NCBI GenBank assembly: GCA_030035585.1
Contig: CM057462.1
Coordinates: 141,882,734 to 141,946,733, forward strand
Direction of reading: 5' to 3'
Length of the DNA stretch: 64,000 nucleotides
Source of the DNA: Dugong dugon
Lineage: Eukaryota > Chordata > Mammalia > Sirenia > Dugongidae
Of this stretch, positions 1 to 10,559 are shown piece by piece. The stretch's first letter is position 1. The number at the start of each line of letters is the position of its first letter. A program made the position numbers and the translations under genes. Below the pieces are notes generated by a model. It did not search any database and was not told the origin of the DNA. It saw nothing but the letters and a program-made list of their open reading frames with translations.

Positions 1-671
1 AATGGTTGTATCATTATTCATTCCCACCAGCAGTGCATAAGAGTTCTGATCCCCCTGCTGCCTCTCCAACATTTGTTATTTCCAGTGTTTTTGATTCATG
101 CCAGTAATGCCTGGGTGAGATGGTAACTCACTGTGGTTTTAATTTGTATTTCTCTAATGGCTAGTGATCATGAGCATTTCCTCATGTGTCTGTTGGCTGC
201 TTGAATGTCTTCTTTGGTGAAGTGTCTGTTCATTTCCTTTGCTCATTTTTTAGTAGGGTTATTTGTCTTTTTGTTGTAGAGGTGTTGGATTTTCTTGTAG
301 ATTATGGAAATTAGACTTTTGACTGACTTGTAATGCCCCCCAATTTTTTCCCATCTATAGGTTCTCTTTTTTCTCTTTTGGTGAAGTCTTTTGAAGAGCA
401 TAGGTGTTTGATTTTTGGAAGATCCCAGTTATCTAGAGATTAGTATTGCCACTCCTGCTCTTTTTGGTGGTTATTTGCTTGATATATTTTTTTCCAATCT
501 TTGATTTTTGATAAATTTACATCTTTATTTCTAAGGTGTGTCTCTTGTAGACAGCATATTGATGAATCCTGTTTTTTTAATCCATTCTGTCACTGTCCGT
601 CTCTTTATGGGTGCATTGAGTCCTTTTACATTCAGCATAATTATTGATAGGTGTTAGTTTGTTGCTGTCAT
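1..671 (-). pseudogene. L1-A ORF2 remnant: endonuclease start fused to C-terminal part
   Basis: ORF2 begins at the complement of 669-671. The first ~80 codons match the L1 endonuclease N-terminus, in the region of SIITLNVNGLNAP and the CCLQETHLR strand. Near 430-436 the sequence jumps straight into the C-terminal region of ORF2 that lies after the reverse transcriptase (compare L1-C 45420-45440), and this continues to position 1 with the cysteine-rich terminal segment. The reverse transcriptase and most of the endonuclease are absent. The junction carries a short shared 'tatct', consistent with microhomology-mediated deletion or template switching. Confidence 0.8.
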
Positions 672-1163
672 TTTGTAGTGCTTTTTTCTGTGGTGGTGAC
701 ATTTTCTTTGTTCCTCTTATTCTCCCGTGCTTAATTCCTCTTGTTTGTGGATTTTTTTTTTTTCATTTCTTTTGTTTTTGTAGGTTTTGTTTTTACTGAA
801 GCTTTATGTTTTTCCTCTTTATTTTGATGAGTAGGTTTGTTAACTTTCTTTGTGGTCACCTTGAAATTTACCCTTATCTTTCTAAGTTTGAAGCAGTCTA
901 TTATTACTTGATATTGCCTTGCCTTCCTCTCTATTAGAAGGTTCTATACCTACACTGTTTATTCCATCTTTTATTGTTCTGATGTTCTTGTCATTTACTG
1001 ATGAAGTGCTCTCATTCCCTGTTGTATTTCTTTTGGTTTTGAATAGTCCTTGAGAGTTCATTTCCTAGATTGGTATCTGGCTGGTATGATCCTGCATCCT
1101 AGACTCTGACTGTGAGCTGATGTTGTTTGTTCTTAGATAGAAGGACTCCCTTTAATAATTATT

Positions 1164-2165
1164 CTATGTTTGGTTTGTTTTTACATATTCCCTTAATTTC
1201 TGTTTATCTGGAAATGTCCTAATTTCACCATCATATCTGAACGAGAGTTTTGCAGGATATATTATTCTTGGCTGGCAATTTTTTTCTTTCAAGATTTTAT
1301 ATACGTCATCCCATTGCCTTCTTGCCTGCATGGTTTCTGCTGAATAATCTGAGCTTAGTCTTATGGTTTCTCCTCTGTATGTGACTTTTTGTTTTTCTCG
1401 AGCTGCTCTCAGGATTCTTTGTCTTTGGTTGTGGCAAGTGTGGTTATGATATGCCTTGGTGATTTTTTTGGGGGGGTCTGTCCTATATGGGGTTCGTTGA
1501 GCTTCCTGGATGGCTAGCTTTTCATCTTTCATGATAGTGGGGATGTTTTCTGTCAGCAGTTCTTCAATTATCCTCTCTGTGTTTTCTGTTTTCTCTCCCT
1601 GTTGTGGAACTCCGATCACTTGCACATTTTTTGCTTTTGATTGTATCCAACATAATTCTCAGGGCCTCTTCATTTTTCTTCATTATTTTTTTGATTCTTC
1701 CTCAAACAGAGTTTTATCCAGGTGTTTATCTTCAATTTCCCTGATCCTGTCTTCCAGCATTTCAAACCTGCTCCTCAGCCCTTCTCTGACAGTGTGCATT
1801 TCTGAAATCTTGTTGTTTTCCTTTGGATTTCTAATTGTTTTTGTATGATTTCTAGTTTTGAATTTATTTTGGCATTTTGTTCCTGTATTATTTTTCTGAA
1901 TTCTTCCATTGTTTTGTCTGTATTTTCCATGAATTTGTCTGCCTTTTCCATGAATTTGTGTATTCTTTCCTCATTGTTGTCTGCTTTTTGTTTCAACTCT
2001 TGGATAGCTCTGAATATTATGGATTTGAATTCCCTATCAGGTAGTTCTAGTGGCTTTTTGTCTGCTGGGAAGTCATCTGGTGTTTTATTTTGGACGCCTA
2101 CTGGAACCCTCCTGTCCTGTTTTTGTAAATGTTTTGATATTGTCTGCTTTCCTCAGGGCATTTGG
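1164..2165 (-). pseudogene. L1-A ORF1 (RNA-binding chaperone), broken
   Basis: ORF1p of L1 is the trimeric coiled-coil RNA-binding protein of the L1 RNP. The start (complement of 2163-2165) is chosen by matching the L1-C start; in this copy a stop follows after two codons, so the N-terminus is disrupted. A coiled-coil part reads in 1775-1996 (repeated DKFMENTDKTMEEFRK). The RRM and C-terminal domain read in 1164-1625, with TENTERIIEELLTEN, an ILRAAREKQKVTYRG core, and QARRQWDDVYKILKEKNCQPRIIYPAKL near the end. Frame changes separate these segments, so no intact protein is made. About 334 codons long, as in L1-C. Confidence 0.85.
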
Positions 2166-3807
2166 TAGTTATTTTTCTCATTTATTGATTGTAGATTTGT
2201 TTGTTTCATCCTATTTTTGTTATATTTGGCTGTGTCTGAGCAGGCGGGCTGTGTGTTCTTTGTTGTTTGCTCGTCTGTGGGTGTGATACTTTTCTCCTCC
2301 TTCCCAAATTTGCAGGGTCAGTCTCTCAGATATCCAGGGAAGCTCTAGCTGACAAGGAGTTGCTAGGATGGGTTGTTTGTGGCACCAACTACAGCCATCA
2401 GTGCAGGCTGGTAATCAGTGCAGGGCTGGTTCCAGTAGGCTGTGCCTGGGTTGCTTGGTGGTGTGATGTTCAGTGCATGGTGCAGGTAGGCAGGATGGAG
2501 GGGGGCGATTGTGATGTGTGGAGCTAAGATGGGTATGGGAGAGAGGAGAGAGGAACAGGAGCCAAAAGCTTACAAAGAAACAAAAAACAGTGTTAGGGGA
2601 GCTTGCCATTGGAGTGGAGAGATGAGAGACTATGCAATGGAGAAAAACACAAAGGAGAGGAAGAAGAAGAAAAAAAATTTAAAAAAAGAGTAAATAAAAA
2701 TTAGAAAGAATAAAGAAAAGAAAAGCTCCCAGGGATCCCACTGGTGCAGCTACGAGGTCTGGAGAAGTTGTCCCCAGTCCATGAAGTACCGCCTGGCTAG
2801 AAGGCATAGAGGTGTCACTCAGCGCCACGTATTCAGGGGACAGGAAGAGAAGGAAAGTATAGAGAGATGAGAAACTGAGTAATGAAGAAAGACAAAAGGG
2901 GAAAAATAGGGAAAAGACAACAAAAGGAATAATTTTTTTTTTAAAAAGAACAAGAAATCCCCCTAAAAAACAGAAGAAAAAAAAAAAGAAAAAAGAAAAA
3001 AGAAATGCTCTCAGGTATCCCTCTGCACGTCTGTGCAAACTGAGGGAGTATGTCCCAAGCCATGCAGTACCACCCAGCTAGAACGGGCTCCCAATTCGAG
3101 AAAAGAAAAAGAAAACAAACAAACAAATCAAACCAAAGAAAAGAAAAAGCTCTGGGATCCCACCAGCATGGCAGCACCAGGAAGCAGTCTCACATTCAAG
3201 TGGCATTTCACAGCCTTTCAGGAAGAAGCAAAGATGGTGCACGGGGCCAGGTATTTGACTGAAAGGAGGAGAAGGTGGTGAGAGGTAAGGAAGAAATCTA
3301 CAGAGTGGGAAGAAGCAACACCAGCGGCCAACAAATGGCACTTAGTGATCCGGCCAGTGCAGGCGGGTGGAATCCAAGAGACACTGAGGTGAAGACGCTG
3401 CTTCCCATCCAAGAGACTGTGGCCACAGGAAGCAGAGTAGGCCGAGTGGGGGTGATGAAGGGTGGGGGGCGGTGGGAAGACATGTATCACTGGTTACTGG
3501 TTATTCTGTCTCCTGCTGGAAGGTCCGTGAAACTGCTTTCTCATATCCTCTGTTCGCTGGTCTCTGATAGGAGTCCAAGATGGTGGATCCGTGCTGCGTT
3601 AGCTGATGGGGATCTCTGCGTGTATCTCTCTTTGCTCTCTGTTCTCCGTCAGTTTCTTATTCCATTCGGTACTTGGCTGAGTTCTTTATCTCTTCATTTG
3701 ATGATTAGGGTTTCACGATTGCCTTTCTCTCTGTTTGGCTTAGTTTTTAAGATCTTTGCTGTAGAGGGACGGTGTGGTGCTTCTGCCTATAGCACCGTGT
3801 TGCCGGG
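2166..3807 (-). promoter_or_regulatory. L1-A 5' UTR with degenerate repeated modules
   Basis: This region lies between the L1-A 5' end and ORF1. It contains three imperfect modules joined by A-rich stretches (around 2725-2830, 3005-3100 and 3145-3240), each with a 'gggatccca'- or 'ggtatccct'-type opening and a 'cc-ggctagaa-gg' segment. A 3219-3480 block appears once here and twice in the L1-C 5' UTR. Promoter function is inferred from position only. No coding evidence supports the long plus-strand frame that crosses it. Confidence 0.6.
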
Positions 3808-3808
3808 A

Positions 3809-4445
3809 AGTCTATTTGGGAAGTTTTCTGTCAGCAAATTTTCAATGATCCTCTCTGTGTTTTCTGTTTTATCACCCTGTTCTTTAACTCCTGTCACTCG
3901 AAGATTTTTGCTTTTGATTGTATTCCACATCGTTCTCAGAGTTTCTTCATTTTTCTTCATTCTTTTCTCTGACTTTTGCTCAAACAAATTGGTATCCAAG
4001 GATTTGTCTTCAATTTCATGGATCCTCTCTTCCAGTGTTTCAGATTTGCTCCTAAAACCTTTCATTGCACTTCCCATTTCTGAAATCTTGTTTACCTTTT
4101 AGATTTCTAATTGATGTTTTTGTATGAGTTCTAGTTGTTTCTTTATTTTGACATTTTGTTCCTGTATTATTTTCCTGAATTCTTCCATTGCTTTGTCTGT
4201 GTTTTCTCTGATATTGTCTGTATTTTCCATGATTTTGCCTATTTTTTCCTTATTTTTGTCTGAATTTTCCTTCATCTCTTGGAGATCCCTGAATATTAGA
4301 GTTTTGAATTCCCTATCAGGTAATTCAGTGCTTTTTATGCCACCAGAAGGTCATCTGGTGCTTTATTGTGTTTGCTTTTTGGAGCTATCCTGTCCTTTTT
4401 TTTTTCTTTTTAAATGTTTTGATATTGTCTGCTGTCTTGGGACAT
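3809..4445 (-). pseudogene. L1-B ORF1, truncated
   Basis: The complement reads an L1 ORF1 N-terminal half. The start codon complement is at 4443-4445, followed by a degraded N-terminus and the LPDREFK-like motif. A coiled-coil segment with HEIEDKSLDTNLFEQKSEKRMKKNEETLR and the RRM entry LRVTGVKEQGDKTENTERIIENLLTENFP read in 3787-4077. Coding similarity stops at the L1-A boundary, so the C-terminal domain is missing. The last few codons before the boundary read into the L1-A 5' UTR. Confidence 0.8.
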
Positions 4446-4889
4446 TCAGGAATTAATTTTCTCATTTATTGCTTGTAGATCTGTTTGTCTTGTCTTGCTT
4501 TTTTATTTTGTTATGCCTGGGCAGGAGGGTTGGGTGTGCTTTGTTGCTTGCTTGTCTGTGGGCATGATACTTCTCACCACCTTGTCCAGGTGGGCAGGGC
4601 CTGTTACTCAGCTATGGTGCAGCAGGGCAGATCCACTGGAGGGGAGGGGCAGGGATGAGTCATTTGCAGCATGTATTGGGGCTGATGGGGGTCCTGGCGT
4701 AGTGCAGGAGAGGGTCCGGTGGCCAGTGCCGGTGCTGCTAGGGTGTGTGATATTCGATGTGTGGTGCCATACACAGGAAGGAAGGGGGAGGATGTGGTGT
4801 CTGGAGCTAAGCAGGTGAGAGAAAGACGAGAAGGGAGAGAGAAACAAAAGCATAAAAAAAACAAAAAAAAGAAAGAACTAAAAAGTTAA

Positions 4890-6080
4890 TAAAATGGCAG
4901 TGTGGTAGGATTTTGTGGGTGGGGGCAGGTCAGACCCAACAAGGCTATGCGCTGGTGGCTCTCCAGCTGAGCAATGTGGCTCAGCCTGTTGAGAAGGGGC
5001 GTGGGCAGATCACTTGGCTAGGTAGGCAGGAGAAAGGGAAGGAAAGAAGGGCAAGAGAGAGAAGAAACAACAATAAAATCAAAACAAAACGATAACAACA
5101 AAAAATCAATATGGTGCTGGGGGAGCCAGTCGCTGGGGGCGGGGCATAATTGGAGTGGCGGTGAGCTGATATCTCTCTCACCGGGTGGTGCAGAATGTCC
5201 TGTCAAGAAGGGGAGGAGGCAGCCAGGCCTAGATGGGAGGGAGAAGGAAAAGGGAGAAGGGGAAAGATAAAGGGAAATAAAAAATATGGCACTAAGGGAG
5301 CTGGCCTGTGGGGGCGTTGCAGACCTGTTGAGGCTGTGTGCCAGAGGCTCTCTAGCTCAGTGGTACAGCACAGCCCATTGAGGAGGGGGGATGGTGCCTG
5401 GGGGCTAGGTGGGTGGGAGAAAAGAAAGGAAGAAAGGGAGAGAGAGAAGAAACAACAACAACAAAAATGAAAAAAATAAAAAGCACAAACATACAAACAA
5501 AAAAATGGCACTAATGGAGCCCGCAGGTGGCGGCGGTGCAAAGCCAGGGAGGCCATGTGCCAGGGGCTCCCTTGCTGAGTGGTGTGGTATAGTCCATTAA
5601 GAAGGGACAGGGATAGCACACAGGACTAGTTGGGTAGGAAATAGGGAAGGAAGGAAGGGAGAGAAAGAAGAAACCAAAAAAAAAAAAAAAAAAATGGCAC
5701 TGAGGGATCCTGCCTGTGGGGTGGCACATACCTGGGGAAGCCATGTGCTGGTGGCTTTCTAGCTGAGTGGTGTGGCACAGCTCGTCAAGATGGGGCGGGG
5801 ACGGTACAAGATGCTAGCTGGGCAGGAGAAAGGAAAGGAAGGAACGGTGAGAGAGACAAGAAACAAACAAAAAAGCCAAAAAAAACAAAAAAAAAAATGG
5901 TGCTGAAGGAGCTGGCTGGTGGGGGAAGGGTGGACCTGGGCAGCAGTGAGCTGGTGTCTCTCCAGTCAAGTGACTGTGGCCCATTGGAAAGTATCAGAGG
6001 CTTCGTAGAGAGAAGAGTGAGGAGTGGGAAAGTATGTACCCCTGGTTACCGAGTGCTTTGTCTCCTGTTGGGAGCTCTGT
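4890..6080 (-). repeat. Tandem L1 5'-UTR monomers (about 6 units of 175-220 bp)
   Basis: On the plus strand a module starting with 'aaatggcactaagggagc' or a close variant recurs near 4893, 5109, 5283, 5503, 5693 and 5895. Each unit then has a 'cagacctg-ggc...gctggtggctctccagctgagtggtg-ggc' core, a 'ggagaaaggaaaggaagga' run and an (AAC/AAA)-rich tail. Units are diverged but colinear. This resembles the monomeric promoters known from mouse L1 (A, Tf and Gf types) in organisation, not in sequence. The inferred role is the L1-B transcription promoter, with G-rich cores as the likely factor-binding part. Confidence 0.8.
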
Positions 6081-6363
6081 GAAGTTGCCTCCCCATGTTC
6101 CCTGTCTGCCTGTTCTTGGTGGCTGAGGTGAATCCATGCTGCCTTAGCTAGTAGGGGACCTCCACTCTGTAGCTCTCCTTGTTTTCTGTTCTCTGTCAGT
6201 TTCTTATTCTATTCGGTGATTGATTGAGTTCCTTATTCATTCATTTGATGCTTAGAGTTCCAGGATTGACATTTAAATCTGTTTTACTTAGTTTTTTGGG
6301 TATTTGCTGCAGAGGGATGGCATGGTGCTTCTGTCTATAGCACCATGTTGGCTTCCTCTCCTG

Positions 6364-8483
6364 CCAGAATTATTAATTTTACTTTTTAAATTTTTATGTC
6401 ATATATATATATATAACTCAATCATATGTGATATGTGACATGATATTCTTTTCTATTAGTATGTAGCCACATAAAAGAAAAAGATGGAAAACTAAAGAAC
6501 ATTGTTGTATTGTTTTTGTCTAAATTTATTTCTTTCATATTGGTTGTTACATTTGGTATGATTTTCATCCTGAAAGTAGTTTTAGTATTTTTAGGAATTA
6601 CAAATTATACATATGATTGCTGGTTAGTAAATTTTGAAATAGAAACTGAAAATCTTTGTTAATTTTCAACTGTTAAATAAATATTTCTCCACTTATTTTC
6701 TTAAAATATTCAAAATCAGCTTAAAATATTAATAATTTAATGTTAAATTTCTGAATTTTATATATCACTATTTTACATTTAGATTTTTTAATTTACAAAA
6801 GTAAATCTAGATATTAAATAAATATAGTACATTCTCTCATGTAAGTGAAAAATATTAAAAACAGACAAATGAAGAACAAATTATGGGGAAATCCAAACTG
6901 AAATGATTATAAACAGCCCCAATTCTTCATCCTCTAGGTTAGGCTTACTGTCTTCATAGTTTGCGGATTTTTTTTCTTTTTTTTCATATTTCAGGGTTGC
7001 AACTGTCTTTTGTTGTCAAGAGGGAAATTTCTCATCAATGTACAGATTTCCAGGGGAAAATTTTTTGTCTTCTCACAACTTATGCAATGAGGAATTTCTT
7101 CTTTAATCGCTCCCATTTCCACTTAATCTAGCCTAGGGGAAAGACAGACTTCTCTTTAATTTTCTGTGTTAAAAATATCAGTGGATTTAGGGAAGAGGCT
7201 CATATGTAGCAGTCTTTAGGGGGAAAATGCCCTTTTATATTATTTTAAAATTATTATTAAAGATGAAATACAGGACATCTCCCTGTGATGACCTCTTAAA
7301 AATACACATTTGCTCTAAAATAATTATTTAGAGTTTGAGACCTAATTAACTTCAAGGCTAGTGACAGCTGAATTTCCTATATCCATTGTTATAAAAGAAC
7401 TCCACTAATTTTGAAGTATATAGGGTTTAAGAGCATTGATGAAGGAATTAAAAAATGATTATGTGAATTTTTATTATGTACATAATATTTATACAAGTCA
7501 TAGAGAACAAGACATTTAGTTTTTAAGGAGCTTAAAATTTGAAGAAAGAGATAGTTTTTGCCATTTTTCCTACCCTTTTACTCTTATTGATTGCCTTATA
7601 ACAGTAATTTGGTTGCCAGGTTAGCTATTGCAGAAACAATATTAAAGTACAATACTGGTGACTGAGGAAGAGGAAGAAAAGAACTAACTATAATTTTCAT
7701 TGTTATCGTTTCTCTTTTCTACTTTTTTTTTGTACTACAGAATGAAGGCTTTGGGTAGGCTAGCTAATAATCTAGTCTACGATTATTAGGAGAGTTTTAG
7801 TTTTATAATGTAGGGAAGGCAATCTCCTCGCTACTAGTAAGAGTTTTGTCAAAGTAACTTGAACATTAGGAAGAGAAATATGCTTACTATTCTTTTTATT
7901 TTCTAGTAGGAACTCAATGTAAGTTGTTGATTTGGATAAAATCATATGCACTAAACTTCATTATAGTTTCCAGATCATCATAGATTGTATTATACAATAA
8001 TTTAAATATTCAGTAGATTAAAGATTTTCCCTCTAAATATAGCAACTATATGCTGAGGAGAAAATACATTGAAATCATTAGAATGTTTTTAAAGTGGCAG
8101 TTAATGTAGGCCCCCAGCACAAAAAGCATCAACTGTATCTGTCCTTTTCATATTTTTATAGCACTTTAAATTAAAAAACAAAGAAAACTTTCATCTCTGG
8201 AATAATGGAGTGGGAATATTGAGCAAAAACAAAGGAAAAAACATTAGATAGGATAAAGGGAATGTCCTCCTCAATTAGCCCCTGCTAAAATGTTTGTCCC
8301 ATTCTGAGCAAATAAATTGTGAGAGAAAAGAAACATTATCTCCTATCTAGGATGCCTTCCTAATTTGAGTTACTCTGAAAAATGCCACTCTCTGCTGCTT
8401 ATTTGCCTAATGTTTGTTTTTCTTGAATCTGCTTTGGTCAGCCTTTTCTATTTGATTCTAAGCTTCATAGGAGAAAGTTGTGG
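6364..8483. other. AT-rich stretch with no recognised gene or repeat
   Basis: About 2.1 kb of AT-rich DNA. No reading frame looks coding, and I recognise no LINE, SINE, LTR or DNA transposon in it. It may be unique intergenic sequence or repeats too decayed to see by eye. Confidence 0.5.
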
Positions 8484-8592
8484 CAGTCTGCTTCTGTAAA
8501 GATTTACAGCCTTGGAAACCCTATGGGGAAGTTCTACTCTACAGGGTCACTGTGAGTCAGAATCGACTTGATGGCAGTGGGTTTTGGTTATA
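8484..8592 (+). mobile_element. AfroSINE, 5'-truncated
   Basis: It holds the SINE body from 'gcagtctgcttctgtaaag' through 'ggaaaccctatgggg' and the tail 'gagtcagaatcgacttgat', ending in 'ggcagtgggttttgg'. The tRNA-derived head is missing. The tail matches the 3' ends of the RTE copies in this window. Confidence 0.85.
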
Positions 8593-8916
8593 GATCCTTG
8601 GAAAATGCATTAAATATATTGGCTTCTTAAAGCATGATCCATAAAGAAAAAATTGATAAGTTGGACTTCATTAAAATCTGCTCTGGGAAACACACTGTTA
8701 AGAGGATGAAAAAAGAAGCCACAGACTTGGAGAAAATGTTTGCAAAACGCTTATTTGATAAAGAAATTGTATCCAAAATATACGAAGAACTCTTAAGACT
8801 CAACAGTAAGAAAGTAAACATCCCAGTTAAAAAGTGGGCAAAAGATTGGAACAAATCTCTCACCAAAGAAGATGTACAAATGGCAAATAAATATAGGAAA
8901 AAATGCTCAACATTGT

Positions 8917-9588
8917 TAGACTTGATTCCAACTCATAGTGACTGTCTTAGTCATCTAGTGCTGCTGTAACAGAAATACCACAAGTGGACGGCTTTAACAA
9001 AAAGAAATTTATTTCTTCACGGTAAGGTAGGCTAAAAGTCCAAATTCAGGGTGTCAGCTTCAGGGGAAGGCTTTCTCTTTCTCTTGGCCTTCTCATTGAT
9101 GTTCCCCCGAACTAGGAGCTTATACGCCCAGGGACCCTGGTCCAAAGGATGGGCTTTGCTCCTGGCACTGCTTTCTTGATGGTATGAGGTCCCCCTGTCT
9201 CTCTGCTCACGTCTGTCTTTTATATCTCAAGAGATTGCCTCAGAGCATAATCCAGTCTCGTAGATCCAGTCCTGCTTTACTAACACAACTGCCACCCATC
9301 CTCCCTCATTAACATCATAGAGGCAGGATTTACAACATACAGGAAAGTCACACAGTACCAGGAATCATGGCCCAGCCAAACTGATATACACATTTGCGGG
9401 GGGACATAATTCAAACCATGACAGTGACCCCATGTGACAAAGTAGATCTGCCCCATAGGCTTTCCTAGTAGTAATCTTTATGGGAGCAGATTGCCAGGTC
9501 TTTCTTCCACCGTGCCAATGGGTGGTTCAAACCACCAGCCTTTCAGTTAGCAGGCAAGCACTTAACCATTGCACCACCAGGACTCCTT
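8917..9588 (-). mobile_element. AfroSINE interrupted by a solo LTR
   Basis: The tail lies at 8917-8942 ('gattccaactcatagtgac') and the body and tRNA-like head at 9424-9588, ending in 'ttaaccattgcaccaccagg', the complement of the A-box region. An LTR fills 8943-9423. The SINE itself sits in the old L1M fragment. Confidence 0.9.
8943..9423 (-). mobile_element. Solo LTR, ERVL/MaLR-like, afrotherian family
   Basis: A 481-bp LTR runs TG...CA on the minus strand with 5-bp direct repeats GTGAC at 8938-8942 and 9424-9428. Near the plus-strand left end is the complement of an AATAAA signal ('aaatttatttcttc'). It is a close relative of 62067-62545. This is a fossil; the 5-bp duplication fits the ERVL/MaLR class. 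No internal region is present. Confidence 0.88.
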
Positions 9589-9928
9589 AGAGGTTGGGTG
9601 GGAGGGACGAATGAATAAATGTAGCACAGGGCATTTTTAGGGCAGTGAAACTATTTTGCATGCTACTGTAATGGTGGATACGTGACATTATGCATTTGTC
9701 AAAATCCATAGAACTGTAAGAAGAGTGAACCCTAATGCAAACTATGGACCTTATTAATAATAATGTATCAATATTGATCCATCAGTTATAACAAATATAC
9801 CACACTAACGCAAGATGTTAATAGTAAGGGAAACTGTAGGGGAAAGACAGGGTATATGGGAACTTGCTGCACTTTCTGCAGAATTTTTCTATAAACCTAA
9901 AACTTAAAAGTATTAATTTTAAAAATGT

Positions 9929-10552
9929 TGAGGAATGTTTGATAAACAGACAAAAAATTGATATAGTCTCTTTAATAAGTGATTTTTAGATGTCCTAAAG
10001 ATATCAAAGTGTAATATTTTCCTCATCATGACTTATAAGTCAGCAGAGTTGGATAAAAACCAGGAAGTATGGAGCAGAATTATAATGAAATATCCTGTCA
10101 CAAGGTGGCACTGCTGTTTCAGATATAAAGTCTAACTCGCATTTCTCTTTTTTGCGGGTTATTCTTTAAAATGCTTAAAATGTTTTGAGAATACTTCCTA
10201 CTACCTTAAGGATCTTAGATCTCAGATACATTTTTAAAGACAAGCATCCACAGTTAGTGTTGCCTCTTGGCTATAATTTTTGCAGATTTTTTTTTTTTGT
10301 TTGTTTGTTTAAATCAAGGTCTGTGAAGTTCCCTCTATCAAAAATCCAGCTTTGATTGAATTTAGATATCCTTATCCAATCTAAAACCCTTAGGGAAAAA
10401 CAATCAGGCAGACATATTTCAGGAGAGAATAGTTCTGCTTTTGATTTTCTTTAGTAACTGGTTAAGAAAAACAATTGATTCCATTTAACTAAATTTCATT
10501 ATTAGGATGTGGTAATCAATTTTTGTCCATTAGTTATCAGTTTAATGATTAA
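9929..10552. other. Gap with no recognised element
   Basis: About 620 bp of AT-rich sequence between the L1M relic and L1-D. No coding signal or repeat was recognised apart from a poly-T run near 10290. Confidence 0.45.
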
Positions 10553-10559
10553 CTATTAT

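Larger units (their letters stand above)
1..3807 (-). mobile_element. L1 LINE (L1-A), internally deleted, runs off left edge
   Basis: This is a non-LTR retrotransposon read right to left. Its 5' end lies near 3807, where the complement begins with the same 'gtgctatag-cagaagcacc' start seen in L1-B and, less exactly, in L1-C. The parts in element order are a 5' UTR (about 3807-2166), ORF1 (2165-1164), an inter-ORF spacer (1163-672) and an ORF2 made of the start of the endonuclease (671 to about 435) joined directly to the C-terminal third (about 434-1). Roughly 2.8 kb of ORF2 is missing compared with L1-D. The 3' UTR, if present, lies outside the window. It is a dead copy of the same subfamily as L1-C, judged by the near-identical ORF1 C-terminus. 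Confidence 0.9.
3809..6363 (-). mobile_element. L1 LINE (L1-B), 5' half only
   Basis: A second L1 in the same orientation. It keeps the 5' end (near 6363), about 1.9 kb of 5' UTR (6363-4446) and the first two thirds of ORF1 (4445 to about 3810). It then stops abruptly where the 5' end of L1-A begins. The 5' UTR contains tandem G-rich monomers separated by A-rich runs (listed separately). The missing 3' half may lie left of the window if L1-A inserted into L1-B, or may be lost if the junction is a deletion or recombination. Confidence 0.85.
8600..9925 (+). mobile_element. Old L1M fragment (ORF2 C-terminus and 3' UTR), split by insertions
   Basis: 8620-8912 reads an L1 ORF2 C-terminal segment (KIDKLDFIKICSGKHTVKRMKKEATDLEKMFAKRLFDKEIVSKIYEELLRL, then NKSLTKEDVQMANKYRKKCS). 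After the inserted SINE and LTR, 9590-9925 continues with an L1M-type 3' UTR ('cactttctgcagaatttttc' then 'aaacctaaaactt'). This is a relic of an older L1 generation than L1-A, L1-C and L1-D. Confidence 0.8.

Noticed and set aside
3275-4102. 275-codon plus-strand open frame
   Set aside because: It is antisense to the L1-A 5' UTR and L1-B ORF1; composition is Ser/Leu/Phe-rich with no domain.
4890-6080. CRISPR-like or satellite array
   Set aside because: Units are long, diverged and lie in an L1 5' UTR; there are no short identical repeats with unique spacers.
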